Positions 19,658 to 29,935 of a stretch of 64,000 bases of DNA are shown in pieces. Under the pieces are notes generated by a model that saw only the letters and a list, made by a program, of their open reading frames with translations, was not told where the DNA came from and did not search any database. A program made the translations under genes and the position numbers. This stretch comes from Staphylococcus pettenkoferi (lineage in GTDB: Bacteria > Bacillota > Bacilli > Staphylococcales > Staphylococcaceae), in NCBI RefSeq assembly GCF_002902685.1, contig NZ_PPRN01000006.1, positions 36,965 through 100,964 of the forward strand, read 5' to 3'. Position 1 is the first letter of the stretch; the number at the start of each line of letters is the position of its first letter.

Positions 19658-20860
19658 ATGAAAGATAAAATTGTATTAGCGTATTCAGGTGGTTTAGATA
19701 CAAGCGTAGCAGTACATTGGTTAATCGAGAAAGGTTATGACGTCGTTGCTTGTTGTTTAGACGTTGGGGAAGGTAAAGATCTCGACGTTGTCCATCAAAA
19801 AGCATTAGACATGGGCGCAGTTGAATGTCATATCATCGACGCGACAGAAGAATTCACAGAGGACTATGTAAGTTATGCCATCAAAGGTAACTTACAATAT
19901 GAAAATACGTACCCTCTCGTTTCTGCGTTATCTCGTCCGCTTATTTCTAAAAAGCTCGTAGAAATTGCAGAAAAAACAAACGCAATCGGTATCGCACATG
20001 GTTGTACAGGTAAAGGTAACGACCAAGTTCGTTTCGAAGTAGCAATCAAAGCACTTAACCCTAACTTAAAAGCTTTCGCGCCAGTTAGAGAATGGGGCTG
20101 GAGCCGTGAAGAAGAAATCGAGTATGCGAAGAAACATGATATTCCATTACCAATTGAACAAGATTCTCCATACTCAATCGACCAGAACTTATGGGGCAGA
20201 GCAAACGAATGCGGTATCCTTGAAGATCCATATGCAGCTCCTCCAGAAGATGCATTCGACTTAACTAATGCACCAGAGGATGCACCAGACGAAGCTGAAG
20301 AAATCGTCATCCATTTTGAAGAAGGCTTACCTGTATCACTTAATGATAAGAAGATGCCTTTAACTGAAATGATTCTTCACTTAAATAAACTTGCTGGTAA
20401 ACATGGTGTCGGCAGAATCGACCATGTTGAGAACCGTCTCGTAGGTATTAAATCAAGAGAGGTTTACGAAACACCAGCTGCTGAAGTCATTCAAACTGCG
20501 CACAGAGCGTTAGAAACAATCACGTTAACGAAAGACGTGGCGCATTTTAAACCAGTCATTGAGAAACAATTCTCTGAACAAATCTACAATGGCTTATGGT
20601 TCTCACCATTAAGTGACAGCTTGAAACTCTTCATTGACAGTACACAAACTTACGTGACTGGTGATGTACGTGTGAAACTTTACAAAGGTAATGTCACAGT
20701 GAATGGTCGTCAATCTCCTTACACTTTATATAATGAAAAATTAGCAACTTATACTAAAGACGATGCTTTCAACCAAGAAGCAGCAGTTGGCTTTATCGAT
20801 ATCTTCGGCTTACCAACACAAGTGAACTCAATGTTGCACGGAGGTTATAGCAATGAGTAA
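19658..20860 (+). CDS. argG: Argininosuccinate synthase
   Basis: Cytosolic ATP-dependent ligase joining citrulline and aspartate into argininosuccinate, the penultimate step to arginine. 400 residues (family about 400). N-terminal ATP pyrophosphatase loop [11 protein letters not shown], the [13 protein letters not shown] substrate loop, and the [12 protein letters not shown] segment are all present. The ATG of [12 protein letters not shown] follows GAGGTG at normal spacing; the frame stays open about 70 codons upstream through AT-rich promoter DNA, which is not coding. First gene of argG-argH-argF; it overlaps argH by eight bases. Confidence 0.97.
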   Translation: MKDKIVLAYSGGLDTSVAVHWLIEKGYDVVACCLDVGEGKDLDVVHQKALDMGAVECHIIDATEEFTEDYVSYAIKGNLQYENTYPLVSALSRPLISKKLVEIAEKTNAIGIAHGCTGKGNDQVRFEVAIKALNPNLKAFAPVREWGWSREEEIEYAKKHDIPLPIEQDSPYSIDQNLWGRANECGILEDPYAAPPEDAFDLTNAPEDAPDEAEEIVIHFEEGLPVSLNDKKMPLTEMILHLNKLAGKHGVGRIDHVENRLVGIKSREVYETPAAEVIQTAHRALETITLTKDVAHFKPVIEKQFSEQIYNGLWFSPLSDSLKLFIDSTQTYVTGDVRVKLYKGNVTVNGRQSPYTLYNEKLATYTKDDAFNQEAAVGFIDIFGLPTQVNSMLHGGYSNE

Positions 20861-22226
20861 GAAAGCTTGGGGTGGCAGATTTAGTGAAACACCTGAGGAA
20901 TGGGTGGATGCGTTTAACGCGTCCATCCATTTCGATCAAACTTTAATTGACTATGATGTCGAAGGTAGCATTGCGCATGCCACAATGTTAGCTGAACAAG
21001 GCATTATTACAGAAGCGGATAGCCAAGCGATCATTGAAGGTCTCAAAGGCATACAGAAAGATTATCATGATGGCAAGATGTCTTGGGATGTCAGTCTTGA
21101 AGACATCCATCTCAACATTGAACACGAGCTCATCCAACGTATTGGTGAAGCTGGCGGACGTCTGCATACGGGACGTAGCAGAAACGACCAAATCGCTACA
21201 GATATGCACTTATATACAAAGACAGAAGTTCAAGCCATCATGGAGATGGTGCGTAAATTACAACACACGATCGTTAATATTGCCGATCAGCATGTTGAAA
21301 CGATTATGCCAGGTTATACACATCTTCAACGTGCGCAACCTATCTCATTTGCACATCACATCCTGACGTACTATTGGATGTTACAGCGTGACTATAGTCG
21401 TTTCGAAGACAGTTTAGCACGTATCGATATGTCTCCACTCGGTGCAGCGGCCTTGAGCGGTACAACTTACCCTATCGACCGTCACCGTACACAAGAACTG
21501 CTTGATTTCGGTTCATTGTATGAAAATAGTCTCGATGCTGTCAGTGACCGTGATTACATTGTAGAAACGTTGCATAATATTTCATTGACGATGGTACACC
21601 TCTCACGTTTTGCTGAAGAAATCATCTTCTGGTCTAGTGAAGAAGCGAAATTCGTCACACTTTCTGATGCATTCTCTACAGGGTCATCGATTATGCCTCA
21701 GAAGAAGAATCCAGATATGGCAGAACTCATCAGAGGTAAAGTAGGTAGAACGACAGGTCATCTCATGAGTATGTTAGTGACTTTAAAAGGTCTCCCTCTC
21801 GCCTACAATAAAGATATGCAAGAAGATAAAGAAGGCTTATTTGATGCTGTGCGCACTATCAAAGGTAGTTTACGTATCTTTGAAGGTATGTTGAGCACTA
21901 TGACAGTCAATGTCGATCACTTACAAGATGAAGTCACGCACGACTTTTCAAACGCAACAGAACTTGCCGACTATCTCGTTTCTAAAGACGTACCATTCCG
22001 TAAAGCGCATGAAATCGTAGGTCAAATCGTCCTATCATGTACGCAACAAGGCATCTATTTACTCGACGTGCCGCTTGAAGAATATCAACAAGCACATCCC
22101 GCTATCGAAAGCGATATCTATGATTATTTAAGACCTGAGAGTTGTGTGAAACGTCGTACAAGCTACGGTTCTACGGGTCAAGAAGCAGTACGTCAACAAC
22201 TCGAACATATTAAAGCGAATATGTAA
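20853..22226 (+). CDS. argH: Argininosuccinate lyase
   Basis: Homotetrameric lyase releasing arginine and fumarate from argininosuccinate. 457 residues, normal length. Fumarase/aspartase superfamily features: [12 protein letters not shown] at the start, [28 protein letters not shown], and the catalytic-Ser signature [12 protein letters not shown]. Its ATG lies inside the 3' end of argG with GGAGG seven bases upstream, so translation is probably coupled. Middle gene of the arginine operon. Identity certain. Confidence 0.97.
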   Translation: MSKKAWGGRFSETPEEWVDAFNASIHFDQTLIDYDVEGSIAHATMLAEQGIITEADSQAIIEGLKGIQKDYHDGKMSWDVSLEDIHLNIEHELIQRIGEAGGRLHTGRSRNDQIATDMHLYTKTEVQAIMEMVRKLQHTIVNIADQHVETIMPGYTHLQRAQPISFAHHILTYYWMLQRDYSRFEDSLARIDMSPLGAAALSGTTYPIDRHRTQELLDFGSLYENSLDAVSDRDYIVETLHNISLTMVHLSRFAEEIIFWSSEEAKFVTLSDAFSTGSSIMPQKKNPDMAELIRGKVGRTTGHLMSMLVTLKGLPLAYNKDMQEDKEGLFDAVRTIKGSLRIFEGMLSTMTVNVDHLQDEVTHDFSNATELADYLVSKDVPFRKAHEIVGQIVLSCTQQGIYLLDVPLEEYQQAHPAIESDIYDYLRPESCVKRRTSYGSTGQEAVRQQLEHIKANM

Positions 22227-22253
22227 TTTACTATTATAGAAAGGGGGATGATG

Positions 22254-23261
22254 ATGTCTGACATTCCAACTCACCTTAACTTAAACGGCCAATCGTTCTT
22301 GAAAGAAAGCGATTATACCCAAGAAGATTTAAATCGTTTAATCGACATGGCGATTGACTTGAAACAGCTGAAACAAGATGGAGAGCCGCACAATTATCTT
22401 CAGAATAAAAATATCGCCTTAATCTTTGAGAAGAGTTCAACGCGTACACGTGCTGCCTTTACTGTAGCAGCAAACGATCTTGGAGCCAATGTGGAATATT
22501 TAAATAAGAACGATCTACAATTAGGCCAGAAAGAATCCATTAGAGACACCGCTCTTGTGCTCGGCCGTCTCTTTGATGGTATTGCCTATCGTGGGTTTGC
22601 GCATACCAATGTCGAAACACTCGCGAAGTATGCCAATATTCCAATTTGGAATGGTCTTACCAATGAATGGCACCCTACGCAATCACTCGCTGACTTCATG
22701 ACGATTAAAGAGCATTTCAATACGTTAGAAGACCTCACTGTAACCTATCTTGGAGATGGTCGTAACAACGTAGCACGCTCTTTAATGATCGCAGCGACAA
22801 TCTTAGGTGTGAACATTCGTATTTGTTCTCCTACTACACTCCAGCCCGACACAGAGACTGTTGAGTTAGCGCGTCAATTTGCTGAACAACATGGTTCTGA
22901 AGTATCTATTATGACTGACCCTCATTCGGCTGTGAAACAGGCTGATGTCTTGTACACTGACGTTTGGGTGTCTATGGGTGAGGAAGAACATTTCGAAGAG
23001 CGTCTTGATATGTTACAAGCTTATCAAGTTAACGAGGAGTTACTTCAAGCTACAGGTAAAAAGGACACGATCTTCTTACATTGTCTTCCCGCCTTTCATA
23101 ATACAGAGACCACATACGGTCAAGAAATTGCGCAGAAATACGGTATTGAAGAAATGGAAGTTACAGATCAAGTCTTCTATAGCGACAGTTCAAAAGTCTT
23201 TGATCAAGCTGAGAATCGCTTGCATACAATTAAAGCTGTCATCTTGGCTACGATGGGCTAA
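22254..23261 (+). CDS. argF: Ornithine carbamoyltransferase (argF by context, ArcB-like in length)
   Basis: Makes citrulline from ornithine and carbamoyl phosphate. 335 residues. Carbamoyl-phosphate site [18 protein letters not shown], ornithine loop [13 protein letters not shown], and HCLPAFHN are intact. Three ATGs occur in a row; AAGGGGG lies directly against the first, so the third (22254) has proper spacing. At about 335 residues it is as long as catabolic ArcB enzymes, but it sits 27 bases after argH in the same direction with no arcA, arcC or arcD, so a biosynthetic role is inferred. In S. aureus no OTC gene sits beside argGH. The family cannot separate ArgF from ArcB by motif alone. 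Confidence 0.9.
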   Translation: MSDIPTHLNLNGQSFLKESDYTQEDLNRLIDMAIDLKQLKQDGEPHNYLQNKNIALIFEKSSTRTRAAFTVAANDLGANVEYLNKNDLQLGQKESIRDTALVLGRLFDGIAYRGFAHTNVETLAKYANIPIWNGLTNEWHPTQSLADFMTIKEHFNTLEDLTVTYLGDGRNNVARSLMIAATILGVNIRICSPTTLQPDTETVELARQFAEQHGSEVSIMTDPHSAVKQADVLYTDVWVSMGEEEHFEERLDMLQAYQVNEELLQATGKKDTIFLHCLPAFHNTETTYGQEIAQKYGIEEMEVTDQVFYSDSSKVFDQAENRLHTIKAVILATMG

Positions 23262-23320
23262 GCTCGATTACGCGACTTCGTAGATGAATGTCTTCCAATT
23301 CATGCTATTTTAAAGAAAGC

Positions 23321-23418
23321 GCAGTAGCTGTCTGTACTTGTGATAGCTGACGCTGTCCCAAGTACTAGTCAGCCTTGCGGAGGAAGCACAACGAAATCAG
23401 AGATTTCTGTGCTTCTCT
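23321..23418 (+). repeat. Family A double-hairpin repeat, copy A4
   Basis: Hairpin 1 arms GTACTTG / CAAGTAC with GCGCAGTAGCTGTCTG before and CTAGTCAGCC after; hairpin 2 arms GAAGCACAACGAAATC / GATTTCTGTGCTTC. Lies between argF and gudB. Confidence 0.88.
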
Positions 23419-23467
23419 CTCGAACACTTACGTAACAATATAAATTAATTTTTTCACCTGAATACGA

Positions 23468-23512
23468 CAAAAGGTTCAACTTGAAAATCACTCTTCAAGT
23501 TGAACCTTTTTT
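23468..23512. terminator. Bidirectional terminator between argF and gudB
   Basis: Perfect stem AAAAGGTTCAACTTG / CAAGTTGAACCTTTT with A and T runs on the two sides; serves convergent argGHF and gudB. Confidence 0.9.
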
Positions 23513-23545
23513 AATATATTGAAAGTTATCATCTTGAGTTAAAGC

Positions 23546-24790
23546 TTACGCCCAACCACGGTAACGTGCAGCTTCAGCAGTACGTTTAAGACCAACGATA
23601 TAAGCTGCTAAACGCATATCAATCTTACGGTTTTGAGACAATTCATAGATCGTATCAAATGCAGTTGTTAATTTTTCACGCATTTTTTCATTAACTTCAT
23701 CTTCTGACCAGTAATAACCTTGGTTATTCTGAACCCATTCGAAGTAAGATACTGTTACGCCACCTGCACTCGCTAACACGTCTGGTACGAGTAATACATC
23801 ACGTTCAGTTAAGATACGTGTTGCTTCAGGTGTTGTTGGACCATTGGCAGCTTCAACAACGATATCCGCTTTAATATCGTTTGCATTGTCAGCTGTAATT
23901 TGATTTGCGATTGCTGCTGGAACTAAGATATCGCAATCAATTTCAAATAATTCTTTATTAGAAATAGTGTCGTCGAATAAGTTTGTTACTGTACCGAAGC
24001 TGTCTCTACGATCGAGTAGATAATCAATATCTAAGCCTTCAGGGTCATGTAACGCACCGTAAGCATCTGAAATACCTACAATTTTAGCACCTAAGTCATA
24101 TAAGAACTTAGCTAAGAAGCTACCTGCGTTACCGAAACCTTGGATAACTACGCGAGAATCTTTGATTTCTCTACCTCTACGTTTCGCCGCTTGTTCAATT
24201 GCGATAACTACGCCTAATGCAGTTGAACGGTCACGGCCTTGAGAACCGCCGAGTACAATTGGTTTACCTGTGATGAATCCTGGTGAATTAAATTTATCTA
24301 GTGAACTATATTCGTCCATCATCCATGCCATGATTTGAGAGTTTGTAAATACGTCTGGTGCTGGGATGTCTTTCGTAGGTCCTACGAATTGTGAAATCGC
24401 ACGTACGTAACCACGAGATAGACGTTCAACCTCATGAATACTCATTTCACGTGGGTCACAGATGATACCGCCTTTACCACCGCCGTATGGTAAGTCAACA
24501 ATCCCACATTTCAATGTCATCCACATTGAAAGTGCTTTAACTTCTTCTTCGTCAACGTCTGGGTGGAAACGTACCCCACCTTTAGTTGGACCAACAGCGT
24601 CATTATGCTGTGCACGATAACCAGTAAAAGTCTTTACAGAGCCATCGTCCATGCGTACAGGTATACGGACTTGTAAGAATCTTAAAGGTTCTTTAATTAA
24701 GTCGTACATACCGTCGTCAAAACCTAATTTATGCAATGCTTCTTTAATAATTTGTTGCGTAGAAGTCACTAAATTATTATTTTCAGTCAT
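23546..24790 (-). CDS. gudB: NAD-specific glutamate dehydrogenase
   Basis: Catabolic GDH converting glutamate to 2-oxoglutarate and ammonium, feeding amino-acid carbon into the TCA cycle. 414 residues. Glu/Leu/Phe/Val dehydrogenase fold: substrate-binding PYGGGKGGI with the catalytic Lys, PAPDVFTNSQIMAW, and the Rossmann motif GFGNAGSFLAKFL. Start ATG with AGAGGCG upstream at loose spacing. It is the last step of the rocD-rocA-gudB route encoded here and stands alone transcriptionally, with a promoter-proximal cre-like site. Identity certain. Confidence 0.96.
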   Translation of the reverse strand: MTENNNLVTSTQQIIKEALHKLGFDDGMYDLIKEPLRFLQVRIPVRMDDGSVKTFTGYRAQHNDAVGPTKGGVRFHPDVDEEEVKALSMWMTLKCGIVDLPYGGGKGGIICDPREMSIHEVERLSRGYVRAISQFVGPTKDIPAPDVFTNSQIMAWMMDEYSSLDKFNSPGFITGKPIVLGGSQGRDRSTALGVVIAIEQAAKRRGREIKDSRVVIQGFGNAGSFLAKFLYDLGAKIVGISDAYGALHDPEGLDIDYLLDRRDSFGTVTNLFDDTISNKELFEIDCDILVPAAIANQITADNANDIKADIVVEAANGPTTPEATRILTERDVLLVPDVLASAGGVTVSYFEWVQNNQGYYWSEDEVNEKMREKLTTAFDTIYELSQNRKIDMRLAAYIVGLKRTAEAARYRGWA

Positions 24791-24818
24791 GATTCATTTC
24801 GCCTCTTTTTCGTAACAA

Positions 24819-24843
24819 TGATTTCGCTTTCATGGTAATTGTA
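24819..24843 (-). promoter_or_regulatory. cre-like CcpA site at the gudB promoter
   Basis: Minus-strand TGAAAGCGAAATCA (24819-24832) matches the cre consensus TGWAANCGNTNWCA at 13 of 14 positions. It lies at about +1, just after a -10 TACAAT (24838-24843; weak -35 TTTAAA at 16 bases). Placement suits glucose repression, as reported for glutamate/proline catabolic genes in S. aureus. Confidence 0.55.
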
Positions 24844-25032
24844 ACATAAGTTATAGCTTTTTAAAGACTCAGACTGTAGACAAATGAATTAAGTTGTTCT
24901 ACCTCTCAAATCGTGCATCAAAAGTACAATTTCAAAGGCATTTTTATCACTTAATTTTTATCATTGCTACAGCCTGATGTTAGAAAATGATACTATTTTG
25001 AACTCAATAACTAGAATTCTTGTTCAGAAGTA

Positions 25033-26226
25033 TTATTGTGCAAAGACTTTCTTCACTTTATCGATAGCAAAGTCTAATTCTTCTTTAGAAATGATAAGTG
25101 GTGGTGCGAAACGGATAACAGTGTCATGTGTTTCTTTACATAAGAGACCTTCTTCTTTTAAGCGTTCACAGTAAGGTCTTGCACTTTCGTGTAATTCGAT
25201 ACCGATAAATAATCCGCGACCTCTTACTTCTTTAATAACTGGATTATCAATTTTTTCTAATTCAGCTTTGAAGTATTCACCTAACTCTCTTGAACGACCT
25301 GCTAAGTCTTCATCGATAAGCACGTCGATCGCAGCCATTGATACCGCACAAGCGAGTGGGTTACCACCGAATGTTGAACCATGAGAGCCTGGAGTGAATA
25401 CGCCTAATACTTCTTCATCAGCGAGCACGACTGAAATAGGTAGTACACCGCCACCTAATGCTTTACCTAAGATGTAAACATCTGGTTTCACGTCATCCCA
25501 GTCTGTAGCGAAGAGTTTACCTGAACGGCAAAGTCCTGCTTGAATTTCGTCAGCAATGAATAATACATTGTGTTCATCACAAAGTTCTCTGATTTCTTTC
25601 AAGTAACCTTCTGGTGGTACGTTAATACCTGCTTCACCTTGGATAGGTTCGATAAGCACAGCTGCAGTGTTTTCATTGATAGCTTGTTTCACTTGTTCGA
25701 TATCACCAAAGTCTACTTTGCGGAATCCATCTAATAATGGGCCGTAACCACGTTGATATTCTTTTTCAGAAGAAAGTGAAACTGGTGCCATTGTACGACC
25801 GTGGAAGTTACCATTGAACGCGATGATTTCAGCTTTGTCTGGTTCAATTTGTTTCTTCTCATAAGCCCAACGACGCGCTGCTTTCAATGCAGTTTCTACC
25901 GCTTCAGCACCTGTGTTCATTGGTAAAGCTTTCTCTTTACCTGCTAATTTACAAATCTTTTCATACCAGTCACCTAAGTTATCACTGTGGAATGCACGTG
26001 ACACGAGTGTTGCTTTCTCAGCTTGATCTTTCAATGCTTGAATAATCTTAGGGTGTCTATGACCTTGGTTCACTGCTGAGTACGCAGATAACATATCCAT
26101 GTATTTATTACCTTCAGGGTCTTTCACCCATACCCCTTCAGCTTCAGAAATGACGATTGGTAGTGGCACGTAGTTATGCGCACCATAATGATTTGTTTTT
26201 TCAATGATTTCTTCTGTTTTTGTCAT
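25033..26226 (-). CDS. rocD: Ornithine aminotransferase
   Basis: PLP enzyme interconverting ornithine plus 2-oxoglutarate with glutamate-5-semialdehyde plus glutamate; reversible, so it serves arginine breakdown or proline-derived ornithine synthesis. 397 residues. Class III aminotransferase features: [36 protein letters not shown], and the PLP Lys in [13 protein letters not shown]. Start ATG with AAAGGGGAG at six bases. It sits between gudB and rocA, separated from rocA by 193 AT-rich bases that probably hold its promoter. Identity certain. Confidence 0.95.
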   Translation of the reverse strand: MTKTEEIIEKTNHYGAHNYVPLPIVISEAEGVWVKDPEGNKYMDMLSAYSAVNQGHRHPKIIQALKDQAEKATLVSRAFHSDNLGDWYEKICKLAGKEKALPMNTGAEAVETALKAARRWAYEKKQIEPDKAEIIAFNGNFHGRTMAPVSLSSEKEYQRGYGPLLDGFRKVDFGDIEQVKQAINENTAAVLIEPIQGEAGINVPPEGYLKEIRELCDEHNVLFIADEIQAGLCRSGKLFATDWDDVKPDVYILGKALGGGVLPISVVLADEEVLGVFTPGSHGSTFGGNPLACAVSMAAIDVLIDEDLAGRSRELGEYFKAELEKIDNPVIKEVRGRGLFIGIELHESARPYCERLKEEGLLCKETHDTVIRFAPPLIISKEELDFAIDKVKKVFAQ

Positions 26227-26419
26227 GATATCTCCCCTTTGTATATATTTTTAGGAAATAAATCCTAATTGATTAGTTATCCTTAGCATAACTTATTTAG
26301 TGCATAACTGAAACTATTTTATAAAAATAAGTTTACTCTTATTTAACATTATATTGAGTCAATATCCGTTGATGCTTGGCGCGCTTGAGGTTCATGAATT
26401 TTGAAAAATGCAAAAAATA

Positions 26420-27964
26420 TTATAAGTGTTCTGACACAGTTCGTCCTTGCATGTGTAGAACGAGATAATCTGGGCCGCCTGCTTTCGAATCGGTACCTGA
26501 CATTTTAAAGCCACCAAATGGTTGATAACCTACGACTGCACCGGTACATCCTCTGTTAAAATACAAGTTACCTACCTTGAAATCACGACGTGCCTGTTCA
26601 AGTTTCATGCGATTATTTGAAATTACTGCACCTGTTAAACCATATTCTGTCGCATTAGCAAATTCAATTGCTTGATCGAAATCTTGTGCTTTCGCAAAAC
26701 CAACTACTGGTCCGAAGATTTCTTCTTGCATCACACGAGAATCATGAGCGAGATCTGCGAAGACAGTCGGATGTACGAAGTTACCTACTGTTTCTTCAGT
26801 GTGGCCGCCAATCACTAAACGCCCTTCTTCTTTACCGATTTCAATATAGTCTTTGATCTTATCTAATGATTTCTGGTCAATCACTGGACCCATAAAGTTA
26901 CGGTAATCACTCGCGTCACCTACTGTTAATTCCTCAGTACGTGCCGCCACACGCTCAAGCAACTCATCATAGATACCCTCTACTGCAATGACACGTGAGC
27001 AAGCGGAACATTTCTGACCTGAGAAACCAAATGCTGAGTGGATAATTGCATCTGTTGCTGTATCTAAGTTTGCTTCGTCATCAACGACAATCGTGTCTTT
27101 ACCACCCATTTCAGCAATGACACGTTTCATATGATATTGACCGTCTTGAATTTGAGCAGCACGTTGCATAATATCTGTGCCTACACGTTTAGAGCCAGTA
27201 AATGAAATCAATCCTACATCTTTATGTTCAACTAGGAAATCACCGATGTCTGCAGAGGAACCTGGAATCCAGTTCACTACGCCTTTCGGTAATCCTACTT
27301 CTTCAAGTACTTCCATAAATTTATACGATACGACTGGTGTGTTGGACGACGGTTTGAGTAAGACTGTGTTACCAGTGACCACTGGTGCTACTGTAGTTCC
27401 CGCCATAATCGCTAACGCAAAGTTCCACGGTGAAATAACGACGCTCACGCCGATAGGTAAATAATCATATTGATTATATTCACCCGAACGACTTTCAACA
27501 GGTTTACCATCTTTCAAACGCAACATTTCACGTCCATAGTATTCCATAAAGTCAATCGCTTCCGCAGTATCCGCATCCGCTTCTTTCCAAGGTTTACCGC
27601 CTTCTTTAGTGAGCCATGCAGAGAATTCATGCTTACGGCGTCTGGTAATCGCAGCAGCTCTGAAGAGAATGTTCGCACGTGTTTCTGGTGCAACATTACG
27701 CCAAGTCTCGAACGCATCTTTCGCCGCTTCTACCGCTTGTTTCGCGTGTTCTTGAGTGGCTTTCGACACATAGCCAATCGTCTCTTCGCGATTCGATGGA
27801 TTGTAAGAACGTGTCGTGTCATCAGTAAAGATACGTTCGCCATTAATAATCAAAGGGTACGTTTGTCCAAGCTCTTGTTCTACTTTGGCTAAAGCTTGGT
27901 GATACGCTTCGATATTGTCTTTGTTGCTGAAATCTGTAAAAGGTTCGTGTTTGTACGGAATCAT
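26420..27964 (-). CDS. rocA: 1-pyrroline-5-carboxylate dehydrogenase
   Basis: Oxidises P5C/glutamate-5-semialdehyde to glutamate with NAD+. 514 residues, aldehyde dehydrogenase fold: [25 protein letters not shown] loop [12 protein letters not shown], the catalytic Glu in AEMGGKD and catalytic Cys in [12 protein letters not shown], and a C-terminal [20 protein letters not shown] block typical of P5CDH. Start ATG after GAGGGGG. In S. aureus rocA lies elsewhere; here it forms a block with rocD and gudB, completing ornithine to 2-oxoglutarate. Identity certain at enzyme level. Confidence 0.95.
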   Translation of the reverse strand: MIPYKHEPFTDFSNKDNIEAYHQALAKVEQELGQTYPLIINGERIFTDDTTRSYNPSNREETIGYVSKATQEHAKQAVEAAKDAFETWRNVAPETRANILFRAAAITRRRKHEFSAWLTKEGGKPWKEADADTAEAIDFMEYYGREMLRLKDGKPVESRSGEYNQYDYLPIGVSVVISPWNFALAIMAGTTVAPVVTGNTVLLKPSSNTPVVSYKFMEVLEEVGLPKGVVNWIPGSSADIGDFLVEHKDVGLISFTGSKRVGTDIMQRAAQIQDGQYHMKRVIAEMGGKDTIVVDDEANLDTATDAIIHSAFGFSGQKCSACSRVIAVEGIYDELLERVAARTEELTVGDASDYRNFMGPVIDQKSLDKIKDYIEIGKEEGRLVIGGHTEETVGNFVHPTVFADLAHDSRVMQEEIFGPVVGFAKAQDFDQAIEFANATEYGLTGAVISNNRMKLEQARRDFKVGNLYFNRGCTGAVVGYQPFGGFKMSGTDSKAGGPDYLVLHMQGRTVSEHL

Positions 27965-27989
27965 AGTTGAGTCCCCCTCTGTTGTATTT

Positions 27990-28003
27990 TGAAAACCCTT
28001 ACA
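27990..28003 (-). promoter_or_regulatory. cre-like site upstream of rocA
   Basis: Minus-strand TGTAAGGGTTTTCA matches cre at 13 of 14 positions, but the mismatch is in the central CG, so confidence is modest. It is 26 bases before the start codon. Confidence 0.4.
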
Positions 28004-28238
28004 TATATAATGACATGATTCGTGTAAAACAACAAGAGAATACTTATAGCAGTCTGAAATTCAATTTTAGGAGGGGGTAGAGTGGTAAAATATTAGCTAA
28101 TTGAAAGAGAAATTGGACGTCAATGTAGCTAAAGAGAATGAGATAATGTATGAGGAGCGTTGGAATTGTCGCGTCCGGAAATTTGTTGAGAGTGACAATT
28201 TTTAAATCAGACGAATTATAGGAATCCATAAATAATAC

Positions 28239-28577
28239 TACGAGCCTGGTACATTAATAGAAGTTAACGTTTAAGATGAATGAAAATCATGCTTAAAATG
28301 AGCTTTAAGTATATTTTCAATGACGACTCGAGATGCTTGATGGAACTAAGACCACAACGAAAATCCATTCTTTGCGCTCTTTGAGCGAAAAGAATTAGTT
28401 GAGTGTGGTCCTACGCAGTAGCTGTCTGAATTCAAGAAAGCTATCGCTTTCTCGAACTCTAGTCAGCTTTCCGGGGAAAGTACTACGAAATCATAGATTT
28501 CTGTACTTCTCCCAAGCAAGCGAGAGTCAATACATTGAAAATTAAATAACTTTAAAGTACGTCCTAGACTCGTAGCT
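28239..28577 (+). repeat. Family B palindromic MITE-like element, copy B3, interrupted by a family A copy
   Basis: Outer inverted repeats CTACGAGCCTGGTAC and (reverse) CTACGAGTCTAGGAC; inner pairs CTTTAAGTA / TACTTTAAAG, ATTTTCAATG / CATTGAAAAT, GACTCGAGA / GCGAGAGTC; core GACCACAACGAAAATCC / GTTGAGTGTGGTC. Without the ~100-base insert its length (~237) equals that of B4. Fills most of the 640-base gap between rocA and the OYE-like gene; no gene is seen there. Confidence 0.82.
28412..28513 (+). repeat. Family A double-hairpin repeat, copy A5, nested inside B3
   Basis: Hairpin 1 arms TTCAAGAAAGC / GCTTTCTCGAA; hairpin 2 arms GGGGAAAGTACTACGAAATC / GATTTCTGTACTTCTCCC. It sits between GTGGTCC and GCAAGCGAGAGTC of B3, two sequences that are only five bases apart in B4. 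Confidence 0.88.
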
Positions 28578-28605
28578 AGAATACATTTTATATTTTACCT
28601 ATGAA

Positions 28606-29739
28606 TTATTTGCCGTCAGTACGTGGAAGTGGATAGAATCCGTCATCAAACTGTTTCCATAATTTTGGTGGCAAGTTGTGGCGATCTTCACGTTCAGGGT
28701 CATATTGTGAAATAATCTCATCTGTGCGACCATCTTTAATCTTCTCAACAAATCGATAGTCTAAGAGTATTTCTCTACCTAACGCGATGAGCTCAACATT
28801 ACCAGATTGGATCGCTTTCAACGCATCTTCTGCTGTGAAGATTGAACCGATACCGATGAGCGGCATCTTACCGTCAATCCATTTATGCAAGAGTTCAACA
28901 CGCTGAATATCTTTGTACTTACCTTCACGTGTTGGAGATTCAATATCCATCAATGATGCGTGAAGATAATCTAACGGTTTCTCAACGAGCGCTTTCACGA
29001 GTTGTTCTGTGATTTCCATTGAAATTCCTGGAGATTCAGCTTCCTCAGGTGAGAAACGATAACCGACGATAAAGTCATCATCTGCATGTTGTTGAACTGT
29101 TTGTGTTACTTCGTCTACAACACGCATTGGGAAAAGTAAGCGATCTTCACCCCATTGGTCGTCTCTGCGATTGTAATAAGGTGACACGAATTGATGAATG
29201 AGATAGTGGTTCGCACCATGAATTTCGACACCATCAAATCCTGCTTCAATCACACGACGTGTCGCTTCTCCAAAGTCTTTAATCGTCTGTTCGATTTCTT
29301 CTTCTGTAATTGGACGTGCATGGTGTTCTTTCGGATCACCGAAGCTTTTCAGATCTATTTCAGAAGGTGCTACGACATCACCATCTGGAGTGAGTTGCGG
29401 TAAAGCTTGTGCCCCGCCATGATGAATTTGAACAATGGCTTTAGCACCATTCTCTTTCATTGCTTGCGCGAGACGTTTTAAACCATCCATATTTGAGTCA
29501 TGTGCGACTGAGGGTTGTCCTGGGAAGGCTTTCCCTACGTCATTGACATTACTTGCTGCACTGATAGCTAGGCCAACATCTTTAGAACGTTGACGCATGT
29601 AATCAATTTCGACATCAGAAATTGAGCCATCATCATTTGAAGAGACATGCGTAAGCGGTGCAAGTACAAAGCGATTTCGTATTTCTGATTTGTTAGGGAA
29701 TGTTAATGATTCAAATAAAGGTTGAAACTTTTGATCCAT
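28606..29739 (-). CDS. NADH-dependent flavin oxidoreductase (OYE / 2,4-dienoyl-CoA reductase-like)
   Basis: 377-residue FMN-binding TIM barrel of the old-yellow-enzyme family; reduces activated C=C bonds. N-terminal NRFVLAPLTHVSS, the substrate/flavin segment IVQIHHGGAQA, the conserved FDGVEIHGANHYLIHQFVSP with the substrate-anchoring His/Asn, YNRRDDQWGED, and the phosphate-binding GIGSIFTAEDAL and ALGREILLDY are visible. It lacks the C-terminal FAD/NAD half of full 2,4-dienoyl-CoA reductases. Start ATG with GGAGG at eight bases. S. aureus has the orthologue between rocD and the S1 protein. Physiological substrate unknown. Confidence 0.88.
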   Translation of the reverse strand: MDQKFQPLFESLTFPNKSEIRNRFVLAPLTHVSSNDDGSISDVEIDYMRQRSKDVGLAISAASNVNDVGKAFPGQPSVAHDSNMDGLKRLAQAMKENGAKAIVQIHHGGAQALPQLTPDGDVVAPSEIDLKSFGDPKEHHARPITEEEIEQTIKDFGEATRRVIEAGFDGVEIHGANHYLIHQFVSPYYNRRDDQWGEDRLLFPMRVVDEVTQTVQQHADDDFIVGYRFSPEEAESPGISMEITEQLVKALVEKPLDYLHASLMDIESPTREGKYKDIQRVELLHKWIDGKMPLIGIGSIFTAEDALKAIQSGNVELIALGREILLDYRFVEKIKDGRTDEIISQYDPEREDRHNLPPKLWKQFDDGFYPLPRTDGK

Positions 29740-29935
29740 TATGAGACCTCCATCTCGTTATTTATATTCATGCGCATACATTTTAACTAATATACTCTAC
29801 CCGTTAAACTGATTTGCATAACTTAAATGTCCTAGATTTAAATGAGCAGAGTTTAAGATTTATCTATAAAACATCTGTATGCTCATTTGTACTCTGCTAA
29901 GAAGGAACTTCAACTATGTTTTCGGAACAATCATA

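Noticed and set aside
26397..26411. A second CodY-like sequence between rocA and rocD
   Set aside because: 12 of 15 matches and far from the rocD start; not convincing.
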